From Hemicentrotus pulcherrimus (taxonomy: Eukaryota; Echinodermata; Echinoidea; Camarodonta; Strongylocentrotidae): DNA of 21,113 nucleotides. Below the pieces are notes generated by a model. That model made no database searches. It was not told the DNA's origin and worked only from the letters and a program-made list of their open reading frames with translations. The position numbers were made by a program, and so were the translations under genes. The stretch spans positions 16,407 through 37,519 of the forward strand of contig BEXV01000389.1 of the NCBI GenBank assembly GCA_003118195.1, written 5' to 3'. How positions within the stretch are numbered: position 1 is the stretch's first letter; every line of letters begins with the position of its first letter. Below, one piece after another: positions 1-9,128 of this stretch.

Positions 1-51
1 TTTTTTTTTTTTTTTTTTGGGGGGGGGGTTCCCCCCCCCCCCCCCCCCCCC
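1..51. other. Homopolymer tract at the left edge, likely artefact
   Basis: The window opens with runs of T, then G, then C, with almost nothing else. Three different homopolymers abutting each other is not a usual genomic microsatellite. It resembles the failed end of a sequence read or a contig edge. No biological meaning is assigned. Confidence 0.7.
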
Positions 52-1078
52 AACTGAGCGAATTTTCGGCCGGCGCGATTTTCTAATTTTCGGGAGCAAA
101 AAGCAAAAAGCAAAAAAATTGTGCTCACTACCCTAATAAAACTCACTAACAATTATTTTAAACGCAAGCAAGTAGTCAATTGCTCACTACGGCTAAAAAT
201 ATCCATAATATAGTCCTTATCAGGGACTTCCGGAGAACAAAGCATGTTCTTTCTTAAAATGTCTTTCAATAATCAGACATTGTGTGCATGTACTAATGAT
301 CTGAAATGGTATTTTAATGAACGGAAAATTTTCATGCTCAGAACACTTAAATTTCCGAGTCTTGTCAATCAAGTCTGGACTCGGCGTTTTCGGTCGCGGC
401 TTATTTTTTCGTACCACAGCGAGCCCAGATTCCAGTATGAACTCATTTACATACAAACAAGCTAAGGATCACTTTTTTTAAAATATACATTTGCCTCTTC
501 CTTGTAAAAGATTTGTATGTCCTTGGGTAAGTACGCAGTATAACCCTTCTGAACTCACTTTTTAGGACACGTTCCCTCCAGTACAAATTACAGATTCCGA
601 GGTTTAAGAGCGGCAGATGTTCTGGGCAGCTTTTGTTCCTAAAACAAAAGACGCCTTTGTTTCGCAAAAAAACTGTTCGATCGCTTTCCAAGTTCACAAC
701 GCCCCTAAATCAAGAGACATAAAGACAAATGAAGTGAACTGAGCATTCCCTGTTTTTCACTTTAGCGTGAGAAAAAAACAGACAAAGAAAAACACGATCA
801 GGTTTGCGAAAGTAGGCATATCAAGCTGGAGGCATTAGCTGGAGAAACTGTTTGCTTTGAGCAAGTCTATCTTCAAGAAGTCTCCGATGACATCTTTGCC
901 ATTCATGGATAAATATCTTTAATGGATTGATATATACATCTCAAGCAGTCACAAAAGTAAATGAAATAGAGGTGAAATTATTTTACAACAACAAGAACAA
1001 CAGTGACAATCTTCGTTGAAGGGGATCTCTTAGGAGATAGTTTGGAGTGGGACCCACTTGGCACACGCTGCCAGAACA
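52..1078 (+). promoter_or_regulatory. Upstream region of the FN3 gene with candidate TATA box and 5'UTR
   Basis: No convincing gene was found in this kilobase; the short open frames on both strands show no recognisable domain. TATATA at 931-936 sits about 145 bases before the ATG at 1079 and could be a TATA box, placing transcription start near 960. If so, a minimal upstream ORF (ATG AAA TAG, 961-969) would lie at or just after the start of the transcript. An in-frame TAG at 1031-1033 closes the main frame upstream of the ATG, supporting that start. A pyrimidine-rich acceptor-like site ends at 765 and is followed by an open frame to TAA at 910-912; this is reported as a finding. The TATA assignment rests on position and composition only. 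Confidence 0.3.
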
Positions 1079-1181
1079 ATGGGCTCGTGTAAATTAAAGG
1101 GGAGAAGACTTTCTCTCCTGGAAGCTGCTGCAGGAGTAATCTTAATTTTGGCATGTCTTCCCAACCTGACTTCCGCACAAG
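1079..1181 (+). CDS. Exon 1: start codon and signal peptide of FN3 protein
   Basis: This exon encodes 34 residues plus one base. Basic residues (K5, K7, R9, R10) are followed by a hydrophobic stretch around residues 12-28 (LLEAAAGVILILACLP) and a small-residue cleavage context, T-S-A, before Gln34. That is the layout of an N-terminal secretory signal peptide directing the protein into the ER. The ATG has A at -3 and G at +4, a strong Kozak context, and an in-frame TAG lies 48 bases upstream. The exon ends CAAG|GTAAGT, a near-ideal phase-1 donor at 1182. Its last base G plus CA from the next exon gives Ala, so the mature chain would begin near Q-A-P-T-G. The only two cysteines of the visible protein (C4, C26) are in this peptide. 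The main uncertainty is the 7.7-kb gap to the next exon. Confidence 0.7.
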
Positions 1182-1309
1182 GTAAGTCAACGGAACGTAC
1201 ACTTTAATTTGAATATTTCTTCATATACTATGACCACGGCAATGAGGAATCGATGATGAATTGACTGACAAGAAAGCATTAATACTTTATCAAGCAGCTA
1301 GTGGACATC

Positions 1310-1460
1310 TTATTTCAGAGACTTCGTGGTTAAGGCTTAATCCCTTACCCGAGGGCAACTAAAGCGTAAATAAGGTCTTGGTTTCGAACTCGGGAACTCT
1401 TTGTTGCGAACCCTCTGTCAGCTATAGACCACTAACCAACGATACCATCGGTTAATGCAC
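1310..1460 (-). repeat. Probable tRNA-derived SINE head (degenerate), minus strand
   Basis: Read on the minus strand, TGGTTAGTGG (complement of 1429-1438) fits an RNA polymerase III A box. GAGTTCGAAAC (complement of 1381-1391) fits a B box. Their starts are 47 bases apart, close to the spacing in a real tRNA. The acceptor stem and T stem do not pair properly, so this is not a functional tRNA gene. The sequence continues to lower coordinates as an unrelated body, as SINEs do. The outer limits are estimates. Copy 2 of the adjacent tandem duplication begins inside the A-box region of this element. Confidence 0.4.
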
Positions 1461-3521
1461 ACCGCAATTATACAGTGCGTGTCAAAAAAAAGTTTATCCA
1501 AATGTGGTAGCTTCTAATTAAAAAAAGTTATAACCTGTGTGAATCATATTTAGTTGTAAAGAGCAACTTATACACAGTCTAAGGATACCGTTTTCATAAT
1601 TGTGCTGCCAAGGATGACTGAACAGCAGGAATTAAAAATAGTATTGTCAAAATCCTCTTGTACCAAGTTTTGTCAAAAGCCATTATGTGTGTGTGCATCT
1701 CATTCCAAAATTATTGCTCTTTTATTTACATTGACTATTAGGCAGTTGAAAAAAGCGTTAAAGGGCAAGTCCACTCCAGAATAATTTACTTTCAATAGAA
1801 GCTGAAAATCAGAAAACCAACTAAAAAAAGATTTGATCAAAAATCGGATAACCAATAAGAAGGTAATGAATTTTTAATGACATGAACATTTTCACAAGAC
1901 AAATTGGCAATTCACTCATTACCAGAAGTGGCGGAGCGACTTCCAAAGTGAGCGGCTAGGTGCAAAAAGAAAAAAAAGAAGGGCACTTTCTGTAGAAAAA
2001 AGGGCAACTTTCAAAGGGAAATCTCAAAGCGAAAATATACAATTTTTTTAGACATTGGTATATACCACTATATTGTGATTACATTATCAGAGATGATATC
2101 AATATTTTTTCTCTTTATACATCTTTTTGCTTAAGCTTCATACTTTGCAGTTGGGTGTGATGATCTGAAAATTCATCTGCGAGTGAGAACAAATTCTAAG
2201 ATTTGTGAGGTCGCAGTGTGAAAAATAACATCTTTTAAAGAGGAAAAACCCAATCCTGAAGGGGTTATAAGCACATTCTTATAACGGAAGACTGAAAAGA
2301 CCTTTGATAAGTAACATAATTATAACATCTATAAACGAGAGCGAGCTTTGGGGCAAATTGCTCTTAGTCGCTTGGTATTAAGGGCAAGTTTAATGATGAG
2401 AGGAAAAGGGGACACTTATCGAAAGGGATAAGACACTTATCAGAAAAGAAAAGGAGCACGTGTCAAAGTACAAAGGCTAATTATTTGAGGGAAAAATGGG
2501 GTTACCGTACTTCTTACACCTAAAAAAAAAGAGGCACTCAACATACAGGGTTTAAAAAGGCACTTATGAGAATGGGAAATGGATATTTGTCGATGGAAAA
2601 GAGGCACCCATCAGATTTTGATAGGGGCATTTAGAAGAAGTAAAAAGGGGCATTCATGAAAAAGGGATATGTTCTTTAATAGAAAGGAAAAGGGACACAC
2701 ATCATTGTTAGGTGGGTTATTATCAGAGGTGAAAAAGGGCACTTATCGTATTTGAAAAGAGGCACTGACCATATATGAAAAAGGCTCTAATGAGAATGTA
2801 AAAAGGGCAGTAATGATAAAGGGAAAGTAAAACATTTATCTGAGCTAAAAAGGGGTAGTTATTAAAAGGGGACAAAGTAAAAGGGGCATCTTTCCTATGC
2901 AAAAAGGGTCACTTCATCCGAAGTTAAAGGGACATTTATCCTATTCAAAAAGGGCATTTTTGGGGTACTTGAAAAAGTGTGGGACCACTGTGTCCCCTTT
3001 TCCCCTGGGAGCGCCGCCTCTGATCATGAGTCTGTGATGTCATTGCCTCACTATCCACTAATCGTTTTCTTTATGTTGATAATATAAATTTCCAAGTTTC
3101 CCTCTAAAAATCTTATTTCCTCATACCAGCATCCAAGTTATATTGAAAGTAGAGAAACCTTTTTCAGTTAAATCATGAAAAATTTGAATTTTGATAAACT
3201 TTTTATACAAATTCAATGATTATGTATATACAATTTCCAGAAATAGTTCCAATTCTTCAAAGTTCATTAAATATTTTGTGAAATGTCATGCACGCAATAT
3301 GACATAAATCATATAACCTTAACGAAATCAAATTTTTGGGGATAAAAAGAAAAATGAATGGGATAAAAATAAATAAAGCAATTGATAAATACTGAGGCAT
3401 GACGTCACAAACTGATAACGCAATTGGTAATTTGTGTAGTGATTTTCTAAGTTCCATATTGTCATTCTTTAAAAAAAATCATAACCTCCTTAAAAGTGAT
3501 CCGATTTTACGCATTTTTTTG
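1433..3521 (+). repeat. Copy 1 of a ~2-kb tandem composite repeat
   Basis: From TAACCAACGATACCATCGG (1433) to CCGATTTTACGCA (about 3513), this segment matches the one starting at 3541 in order and orientation. Shared landmarks include GTGGTAGCTTCT, GCAAGTCCACTCC, GGCGGAGCGACTTCCAAAGT, a short-unit array and GACGTCACAAACT. Internally it is a nest of inverted arms. 1841-1869 pairs with 3479-3507 (23 of 29 bases), and the CAGAAGTGGCGGAGC region (about 1922-1937) pairs with GCGCCGCCTCTG (3011-3022). The outer arm begins near GGGCAAGTCCACTCC (1762-1776), which looks like a transposon end. No protein-coding capacity is seen. It is best described as a non-autonomous fold-back or MITE-like element plus flank. 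Confidence 0.75.
2392..2990 (+). repeat. Degenerate short-unit array (AAAAGGGGCACTTATC-like), copy 1 core
   Basis: Roughly 20-30-base units recur here, each an A-rich stretch followed by GGGCACTTATC or close variants (GGGGACACTTATCG, AAGGAGCACGTGTCAAAG, AAAAGGGCACTTATCG and others). Unit length and sequence drift, so it is an old minisatellite. It occupies the centre of the inverted-arm element and is present at the matching place in copy 2. It is not coding: stops occur in all frames. Confidence 0.7.
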
Positions 3522-3522
3522 T

Positions 3523-3540
3523 GGGGGGGGGGGGGGGGGN
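3523..3540. other. Poly-G run ending in N, probable sequence-quality break
   Basis: Seventeen G residues are followed by an undetermined base exactly at the junction of the two tandem copies. The true length of the tract, and whether bases are missing between the copies, cannot be told from the sequence. Confidence 0.7.
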
Positions 3541-4325
3541 TAACCAACGATATCATCGGTAAATGCAGAACGCAATTAGACAGTGCGTGTCCAAAAAAAA
3601 AGTTTACCCAAACTTGGTAGCTTCTTATTGTTTTGTCAAAATCCTCTTGTACCAAGTTTGAGCTGAAGCAATGAACGTGGGTCAGAAGCAATTATGTGTG
3701 TGTGTATCTCATTACAAAACTATTTCTCTTTTATTTACATTGACTATTAGGCACTTGAAAAAAAAGGACAAGTCCACTCCATACTAATTTTCAATAGAAG
3801 CAGAAAAATCAGACGAACCAATTAAAAAAGGTTTGATAAAAGTCGGATAACTAATAAGAAGTTATGACGTTTTTTAATGACGTTTTTAATGCCAGAGATG
3901 GCGGAGCGACTTCCAAAGTGAGGGGCGAGGTGAAAAAAAAGGCACTTTCAAAGAAAAATCTCAAAGCGTAAATAAACAATTTTTTTAGACATTGTTACAT
4001 ACCCCTATATTGCGATTACATTATCAGGGATGAATTCAATATTTGTTTCTCTTTGTACATCATTTTGCTTAAGCTTCATACTTTGCGGTTGGGTGTGATG
4101 ATCTGAAAATCATTTGCGAGCGAGGAAAATTATAAGATTTGTGAGGTCGCAGTGAAAAAAAAATCATCTTTTAAAGAGGAAAAACCCAATCCTGATGGGG
4201 TTATAAGCATAACATAAGACTGAAAAGACCTTTGATAAGTAACAAACTTATAATATCTATAAACGCGAGGGAGCTTTGGGGGAATTGCTCTTACTCTTAG
4301 TCCCTTGAAATTTAGGGCACGTTTA

Positions 4326-4975
4326 ATGATGAGAGGAAAAAGAGACACTTATCAAAAGGGATATTAAAGACACTTAAGAAAAGGAGCACGTTTCAAAGTA
4401 CAAAGGCTAATTATCAGAGGCGAAAATGGGGCACTCTTACACCTAAACAAAGAGGCACTCACCAGGGATGAAAAAGGCACTTATGAGAATGGGAAATGGG
4501 CATTCGTCGACGGAAAATACGCACCCATCAGATTTTGATAGGGGTATTTATAAGAAGTAAAAAGAGACATGTTCCTTATTAGAAAGGAAAAGGAGCACGT
4601 ATCATTGAAAGAGGGTAATTATCAGAAGTGAAAAGGGGCACTAACCATATATGAAAAGAGACACTTATGTGAATAAAAAACGGGCACTAATGATAAAGGG
4701 AAACTTTGAGTTAAAAAGGGGTAGTTAAAAGAAAAAAGGCAATTTCTTACAAAAGAAAATGGACACTTATTGCAAAGGAAAATAGGAACTTGTCGAAGGA
4801 AAAGTGGTACGTGTCAAAATAAAAGGGTACTTATCAAAGGTGGAAAGGGGAAGGAGCACTTACAAAAATTAATAGGGGCACTTGTCAAAGTAAAAGGAGC
4901 ACTTTTCCTATGTAAAAATGGGCACTTTTGGGGTAATTGAAAAAAGTGTGGGGGCAATCTTTCCCCTTGCCCCCT
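4326..4975 (+). repeat. Degenerate short-unit array, copy 2 core
   Basis: This is the counterpart of the array at 2392-2990. Units such as AGAGACACTTATCAAAAGG, AAGGAGCACGTTTCAAAG and AAAAGGGGCACTAACC recur. It begins with the same GATGAGAGGAAAAA sequence and ends with AAAAAGTGTGGG followed by the GCGCCGCCTCTG arm, as in copy 1. Some units are present in one copy and absent in the other, as expected for a drifting minisatellite. Confidence 0.7.
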
Positions 4976-5460
4976 GGGAGCGCCGCCTCTGCCCTTGAGT
5001 CTGTGACGTCATTGCCTCACTATTTATTTATTGTTTACTTTATATTGATATCGTAAATTTCCGATTTTCCCCCTAAAAATATTATTGCCTCATACCAGCA
5101 TCCATGTTATGTTGATAGCAATATGTTTTTGTGTGGATGCACTAATATAGAGTAATTTTTGTCGGTAAAATGATGACAAATTTGAATTTTGATAAACTAT
5201 TTATAAAAAATCAATGGTTATGAATATACAATGTTCAGAAATAGTTCCATATCTTCAAAGTTCATAAACGATTTTGTGAAATGTCATGCACGCAACATAA
5301 CCTTGGGGAAATCAAGTTTTTAAGGATAAAAAGGGAAATTAATGGGATAAAAATGAATAAAGCAATTGATAAATAATGAGGCAATGACGTCACAAACTAA
5401 TATCCCTATTGGCAATTTGTGTGGTGATTTTCTAATTCCCATAAATTGTCATGCTTAAAA

Positions 5461-6005
5461 GGGCCACTCTAACTAAAACGGATAAAAAAAAAGAAAAAAA
5501 AAAGAAATGTAAAACAATTTTTGACGGAGATTCTGAACATGACTATGATTTTTCTTTCAAATCAAATCATCAAATCAATACTTTTGGAATCTAGGTTTTA
5601 AAATGACCCTTCAGAACGTTCAGAAATAGCCCAGTTTCGGAGCTCTATTGCGCAATAGCATATGACGTCACTGCATGCGCCTCTCCTGTGAAAAGGAGGG
5701 TGATTTAGGCATTAAAATGTATTTCAAAAGGCAAATATTAATTGGGAAAAAAGACATTTATCCGAAAAATAATATGCACTTGATAATCCCAGTACGTTTC
5801 TTGCAATTTCGTCATTCCTAATGTAAGATACTTAGTTGTAGGACAAATCGGTCATGCCCGCAATGACATCAAATGCGTCATCAAGGCCACATGACCGTAT
5901 TACCCCTTTTTCGGGGGGGGGGGGCGTAGCCAGAGACTGGAATATTAATAAGTAGAGGTGTATTAATGTTTTGAAAGTCTATGTTAGTTGGTTAAGAGTG
6001 GCCCT
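5461..6005. mobile_element. 545-bp non-autonomous DNA transposon (MITE) inserted in copy 2
   Basis: The ends are inverted. The left begins GGGCCACTCTAAC. The right reads AGGGCCACTCTTAAC on the opposite strand, so the first ten bases of GGGCCACTCT match perfectly. TTAAAA flanks both sides (5455-5460 and 6006-6011), a candidate target duplication that contains TTAA. Copy 1 of the host repeat shows the uninterrupted site near 3468-3480 (CTTTAAAAAAAATCATAACC), so the insertion is directly visible. There is no long ORF, so any transposase would be supplied in trans. TTAA-type targets suggest piggyBac-like mobilisation, but the exact edge is uncertain by one or two bases. The interior contains TGACGTCA (5663-5670), ATTGCGCAAT and a G-run at 5914-5924. 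Confidence 0.7.
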
Positions 6006-6189
6006 TTAAAAACATTCATAACCTCCCTATAAGAAATCCGATTATACGTTTTTTATGACCTCTTTTAAAAGAAAGTCTGCTGTCAATCTATTTGATATTA
6101 ATCATCATAAATGTTCTTTTTTGCATTTGGGTTTAGTAACCTTTGAGTTTTTGATCACTATTGGAGATAAACACCTTACGCTCCTCAAA

Positions 6190-6500
6190 CGTGTGTAATG
6201 GTGCAGTGGACAAATAAGGAGAGAGAACTTAGATATCATGAGACAAGAAGTTAGTAGGCCGTCTAAAATAATCAAAGGTTATCCTGTCGATTGAATCAAG
6301 GTTCTGTGAAAGCTTTCATTGCATCATTTCAAACAATTAAAATTGGCACTAATTTGGCCACTGAAGCATGAGGCACAATTTAACTATTAAAAGAAGCACA
6401 TGTATATGGCCTGACCCAAACCTGGAACAAAGCCATTTTGACAACACGTTTTAAAGACCCTGGTGCTCATTCACCCGTGGGAGAAATATTATGAATAGGG
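6190..6500 (+). repeat. Dispersed repeat, copy A
   Basis: Shares a long collinear match with DNA 11 kb away in intron 7. Landmarks are GTGCAGTGGACA with GTGCAGTTGACA, ATCATGAGACAAGAAGTTAG with ATCATAAGACAAGAAGCTGA, CTGTGAAAGCT in both, and ATTTTGACAACACGTTTTAAA with ATTTTGACACAACGTTTAAA. No coding frame is apparent. The edges are estimates, and the family is not recognised. Confidence 0.6.
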
Positions 6501-6568
6501 TATCACTGGACAGAAATAAGTTATTCTTAATCATAAAAGCAACTCCAAAATCATTTTGGTTATGACTC

Positions 6569-6680
6569 TTTTTTTTTTTTTTTTAAACATTTATTTCCTT
6601 CTCAACAGAACAATATGAAACACAATGTATATATATNGTATACAGTAAGTAAATAATTCAGATACGGAAGGAGGCGAAAA
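6569..6680 (-). mobile_element. Poly(A) 3' end of a minus-strand retroelement or retrocopy
   Basis: On the minus strand AATAAA (complement of 6590-6595) is followed at close range by a run of A (complement of 6569-6584). This is the arrangement left by a reverse-transcribed polyadenylated RNA. The extent of the body is unknown; the right limit given is nominal. It contains an ambiguous N at 6637 inside a TA-rich tract. No coding sequence was recognised. Confidence 0.3.
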
Positions 6681-6881
6681 CCCGGAAAGCATAGCTTGAG
6701 TTGGGAACGCCGATAATACGTTAACACAGTTACCGATAGAACATTATAGACATTATTATAAAAATTACATTTTATATAACAGAAAGTTGATAGGAAAGAA
6801 CAAAAATAGTCAATGGAACAGAGAGAAGAAGAAAAGAAAAAAAAAATGTGGAGGGAATTAAGTATAGGAAGGCATGTTTAC

Positions 6882-6926
6882 TTAGCAGCTACCAAAGTTG
6901 GGTAAACTTTTTATTGATACGCCCTG
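6882..6926 (-). repeat. Inverted fragment of the left end of the 2-kb repeat
   Basis: AGCTACCAAAGTTGGGTAAAC is the complement of GTTTACCCAAACTTGGTAGCT in 3601-3623 with one difference, and the match continues through GATACGCCCTG against CAGTGCGTGTC. This shows the left end of the composite is itself an interspersed family member. Confidence 0.6.
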
Positions 6927-7324
6927 TTTTGGTGTATATCTATGCAGAATCAGCACTTCCCAGTGTTTGGAACGGGCAAATTTGAAACACTGGCGGAATG
7001 ATGTTAAATTCACACTAGCTACTATACTTACAAATAGGAGAATTCAAAATACTCACATGAAATCTGGGATATGAAATACGTTATCAACCTAAATGGATTG
7101 TCCACTTTTAATATGAAGAGTCATGGGTTCCGTATATAAAAAATGTAATTACAAAAATATGATATTCATTACGCGCGGTCAAATACTTACAGATTAAAAT
7201 TGTGAAATATAAATTAGAAAAGACCTTTATATAAAGATGTTGAGTAGTAATACCTTGCATAACAAGGTGACAGTAACTTTGTCATTTTTTGTAATTTAAC
7301 AAAGGCAGTTCAAAATCTAAAGTC

Positions 7325-7530
7325 AGGGCGTATTGGGGGAACAGTGCCCCAACCTTTTCGAGTGCCCCCAAAGTTCCCCCTTTTACCATGCCTATACAAA
7401 TCTGGTAGGTGCCTTCTTTTCCTTTGAAAAGAGCTCCCTTTTCTTCGTTGTATCTTCATTTCTGCATGAAAAACGGAAGTTTTCTCAAAAGTGCGTTTCT
7501 TTACAGTATTGGGGTGCCCAAGAGTCACTT
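7325..7530 (-). repeat. Inverted fragment of the short-unit array (right end)
   Basis: CAGTGCCCCAACCTTTTCGAG and CCCCCAAAGTTCCCCCTTTT are the complement of the terminal units of the arrays at about 2950-3000 and 4915-4975. The segment runs on through AAAAGAGCTCCCTTTTC-type units. The inverted arms that flank the array elsewhere were not found at its edge, so this is a fragment. Confidence 0.55.
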
Positions 7531-7904
7531 GGGTAACCTTTCAAAAGTATAATATGAACAAAATATGGCAATTTCTTTGTACTTTTGTCGGAAAAACATA
7601 GTAATCCAGCACAATTTCGTCTCTTTTTGCATTGGAGTAGAGCAAGTTTAAATTGCACTTCGGCCGCTCTCGCAATCCCTCACTCGTTCCATTGAGGTAA
7701 GGCGGCTCTGGGGTGAGCGGCTAATGAATGTACTAGTCGTTAACTTTTTACTGGTATTAAACTTGTTTTGAATGGTTGCATATTGTTGTCGGAATTTACC
7801 CATTCACATAATGGAACTAGCTACCTGCCCGATGTAACCAGTGGCCCGTGACCCCTGCACTCAACACGGTATGGGAGTTAGTTTGTGGTCAACTTCTTTT
7901 ATGA

Positions 7905-8300
7905 GACAAATCCAAGCAAACTTTTCCATATGTCTAATAAGTGCACCTTCCTCTTTTCATAAGTGCCCATTTTCATCTTTGAGGAGTGCTTCCTATCAAG
8001 TGTGAGAAAAGCCCCCTGATAATTACCTCCTTTGTTGTTTACTTTTACAGATGCACCTTTTCTTTTCCAAAAAGTGCCCTTTTCCCTTAATCTTAAGTAC
8101 CCTCTTTTCGTTTCTAATACGTGCTCCTCCTCCCTTCTTATAAATGTCCTTTTAAACTTACGATTAGTTCCCCCTTCAAGTTACGATGAGCTTTCCCAAG
8201 TTACACAGTGCTCGTTTTTATTCCCCAAAATGCCCTTTGATAAATGCCCCTTTTAACCTATCTCTCCCACTGTCGTATTCAAAGTGTGCCCTTTTGCAGT
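7905..8300 (-). repeat. Inverted fragment of the short-unit array
   Basis: Units such as TAAGTGCCCATTTTCATC, AAAAAGTGCCCTTTTCCC and AAATGCCCCTTTTAACC are the complement of the AAAAGGGGCACTTATC-like units at 2392-2990 and 4326-4975. Together with 7325-7530 it shows a third, inverted, broken copy of the array in the same intron. Confidence 0.65.
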
Positions 8301-8852
8301 CGAATAAAGAGCCATATCTAGCTTCAAAGAATTTGAGCAGCATTTTGCAGTAACAGGTACAATATATACAGGTACAACTAAAGAGAGTAGAGTCGTTTCA
8401 TAAAAAACGAATTGCGCCCCTTTTTGATGTATACGTTCTCGGTTTAATTTATATTTGTGAATGTGTTTGATTTTTAAAATGTTATTCACATACTTTGTAT
8501 TGTTTTTATTCTAGACCTGTTTATCAATTAATTAATAACATTATCTAATTATTCATCAATTCATTTATTAATTAATTTGTTTACTAATTGATGAATTAAT
8601 GCTTTGTATAATTTATATTTATTGATCGCTACATGGCTCTACATAATTAAGATACGACCATCTATGATGCATTTCATCATTAAACTTGAATAACTTAAAG
8701 AAAGAAGTGGTTTAATTGCTATTTAGTCATTTTGTTTCACTTTAGGCCTACGTGATATGGACTAAAGTGATTTTAATCGTGAGAAGATAAATGAATGAAT
8801 ATTCAATCAAACGTTTGAATTTCTATTCCTCCTATAAACCCTTCTCATCTAG

Positions 8853-9128
8853 CACCGACCGGGGTGTATTTTCAGGTTCACTTACTGAACTACATCACCG
8901 TATCATGGACAGCCCCGCTTTACCCGGCTGGAGTGACTGGGTATGTGGTACAATATACAGCATCAGGAGTGGAAAAGACCGAGGTTATTGGAGACCCTAC
9001 CGTTACAACAATAACCTTTCAAGACGACGACTTAGCCGGCGCTCTGGGGGATGTGCTCGTGGCTTCTTTAATGAGTGGAAATGTCGATCCAAACGACATC
9101 GTTCTGGCTGTCGCTCCTCCTCCAGCCG
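8853..9128 (+). CDS. Exon 2: FN3 domain 1
   Basis: 92 codons between phase-1 introns. The split first codon (G from exon 1 + CA) gives Ala, then PTGVYFQVHLLNYITVSWTA. The APTGV start and the strand-B Trp (residue 19) are typical of FN3. TGYVVQY (about residues 29-35) is the strand-C motif. I chose the acceptor after CTCATCTAG (8852) rather than the AG at 8874-8875. The downstream AG would shift out of phase with exon 1 and remove the conserved N-terminal proline segment. The donor is G|GTGAGT. The domain is atypical at its end: the usual L-x-P-x-T-x-Y block before strand F is replaced by an Asp-rich DDDLAGALGD, with no Tyr. The C-terminal linker is Pro-rich (APPPA). Confidence 0.8.

Larger units (their letters stand above)
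3541..6056 (+). repeat. Copy 2 of the ~2-kb tandem composite repeat, split by a MITE
   Basis: Starting at TAACCAACGATATCATCGG, it follows copy 1 through to TAATTCCCATAAATTGTCATGC (about 5433-5454). After a 545-bp insertion it resumes at CATTCATAACCTCCC (about 6013) and ends near ATCCGATTATACG (6036-6048). Its inner inverted arm is very well kept: 4999-5025 is the reverse complement of 5371-5397 with only 2 mismatches in 27 bases, both containing the CRE-type palindrome TGACGTCA. The outer left end contains GGACAAGTCCACTCC (3767-3781), equivalent to the left end in copy 1. Both copies have many substitutions and small indels, so the duplication is not recent, or the two copies inserted separately side by side. 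Confidence 0.75.
1182..8852 (+). other. Intron 1 (7.7 kb), filled with repeats
   Basis: It runs from donor GTAAGT (1182) to acceptor TTCTCATCTAG (ending 8852). I saw no FN3-type or other convincing coding exon in it. Most of 1310-8300 is repetitive and described separately. Stretches with no recognised content are 1188-1309, 6060-6190, 6930-7320, 7540-7900 and 8310-8850. The last of these contains a perfect 11-base inverted repeat (ATTCATCAATT at 8551-8561, its complement at 8586-8596) within an AT-rich stretch. Confidence 0.65.

Noticed and set aside
220..697. Short open frames of 73-84 codons on both strands near the left edge
   Set aside because: No recognisable domain, no splice context, mutually overlapping frames; expected by chance.
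1375..1460. A functional tRNA gene
   Set aside because: Only the pol III boxes fit; the acceptor, anticodon and T stems do not pair, so it is listed as a SINE remnant.
2392..2990. CRISPR-like array
   Set aside because: The units are degenerate with no constant repeat or uniform spacer, and the window is animal DNA.
7310..7536. Overlapping open frames on both strands (72 and 67 codons)
   Set aside because: They lie in the inverted short-unit array, whose homopolymer-rich units happen to lack stops.
8876..9128. Alternative exon 2 start after the AG at 8874-8875
   Set aside because: It would join out of frame with the phase-1 exon 1 and cut off the conserved PTGV lead of the FN3 domain.
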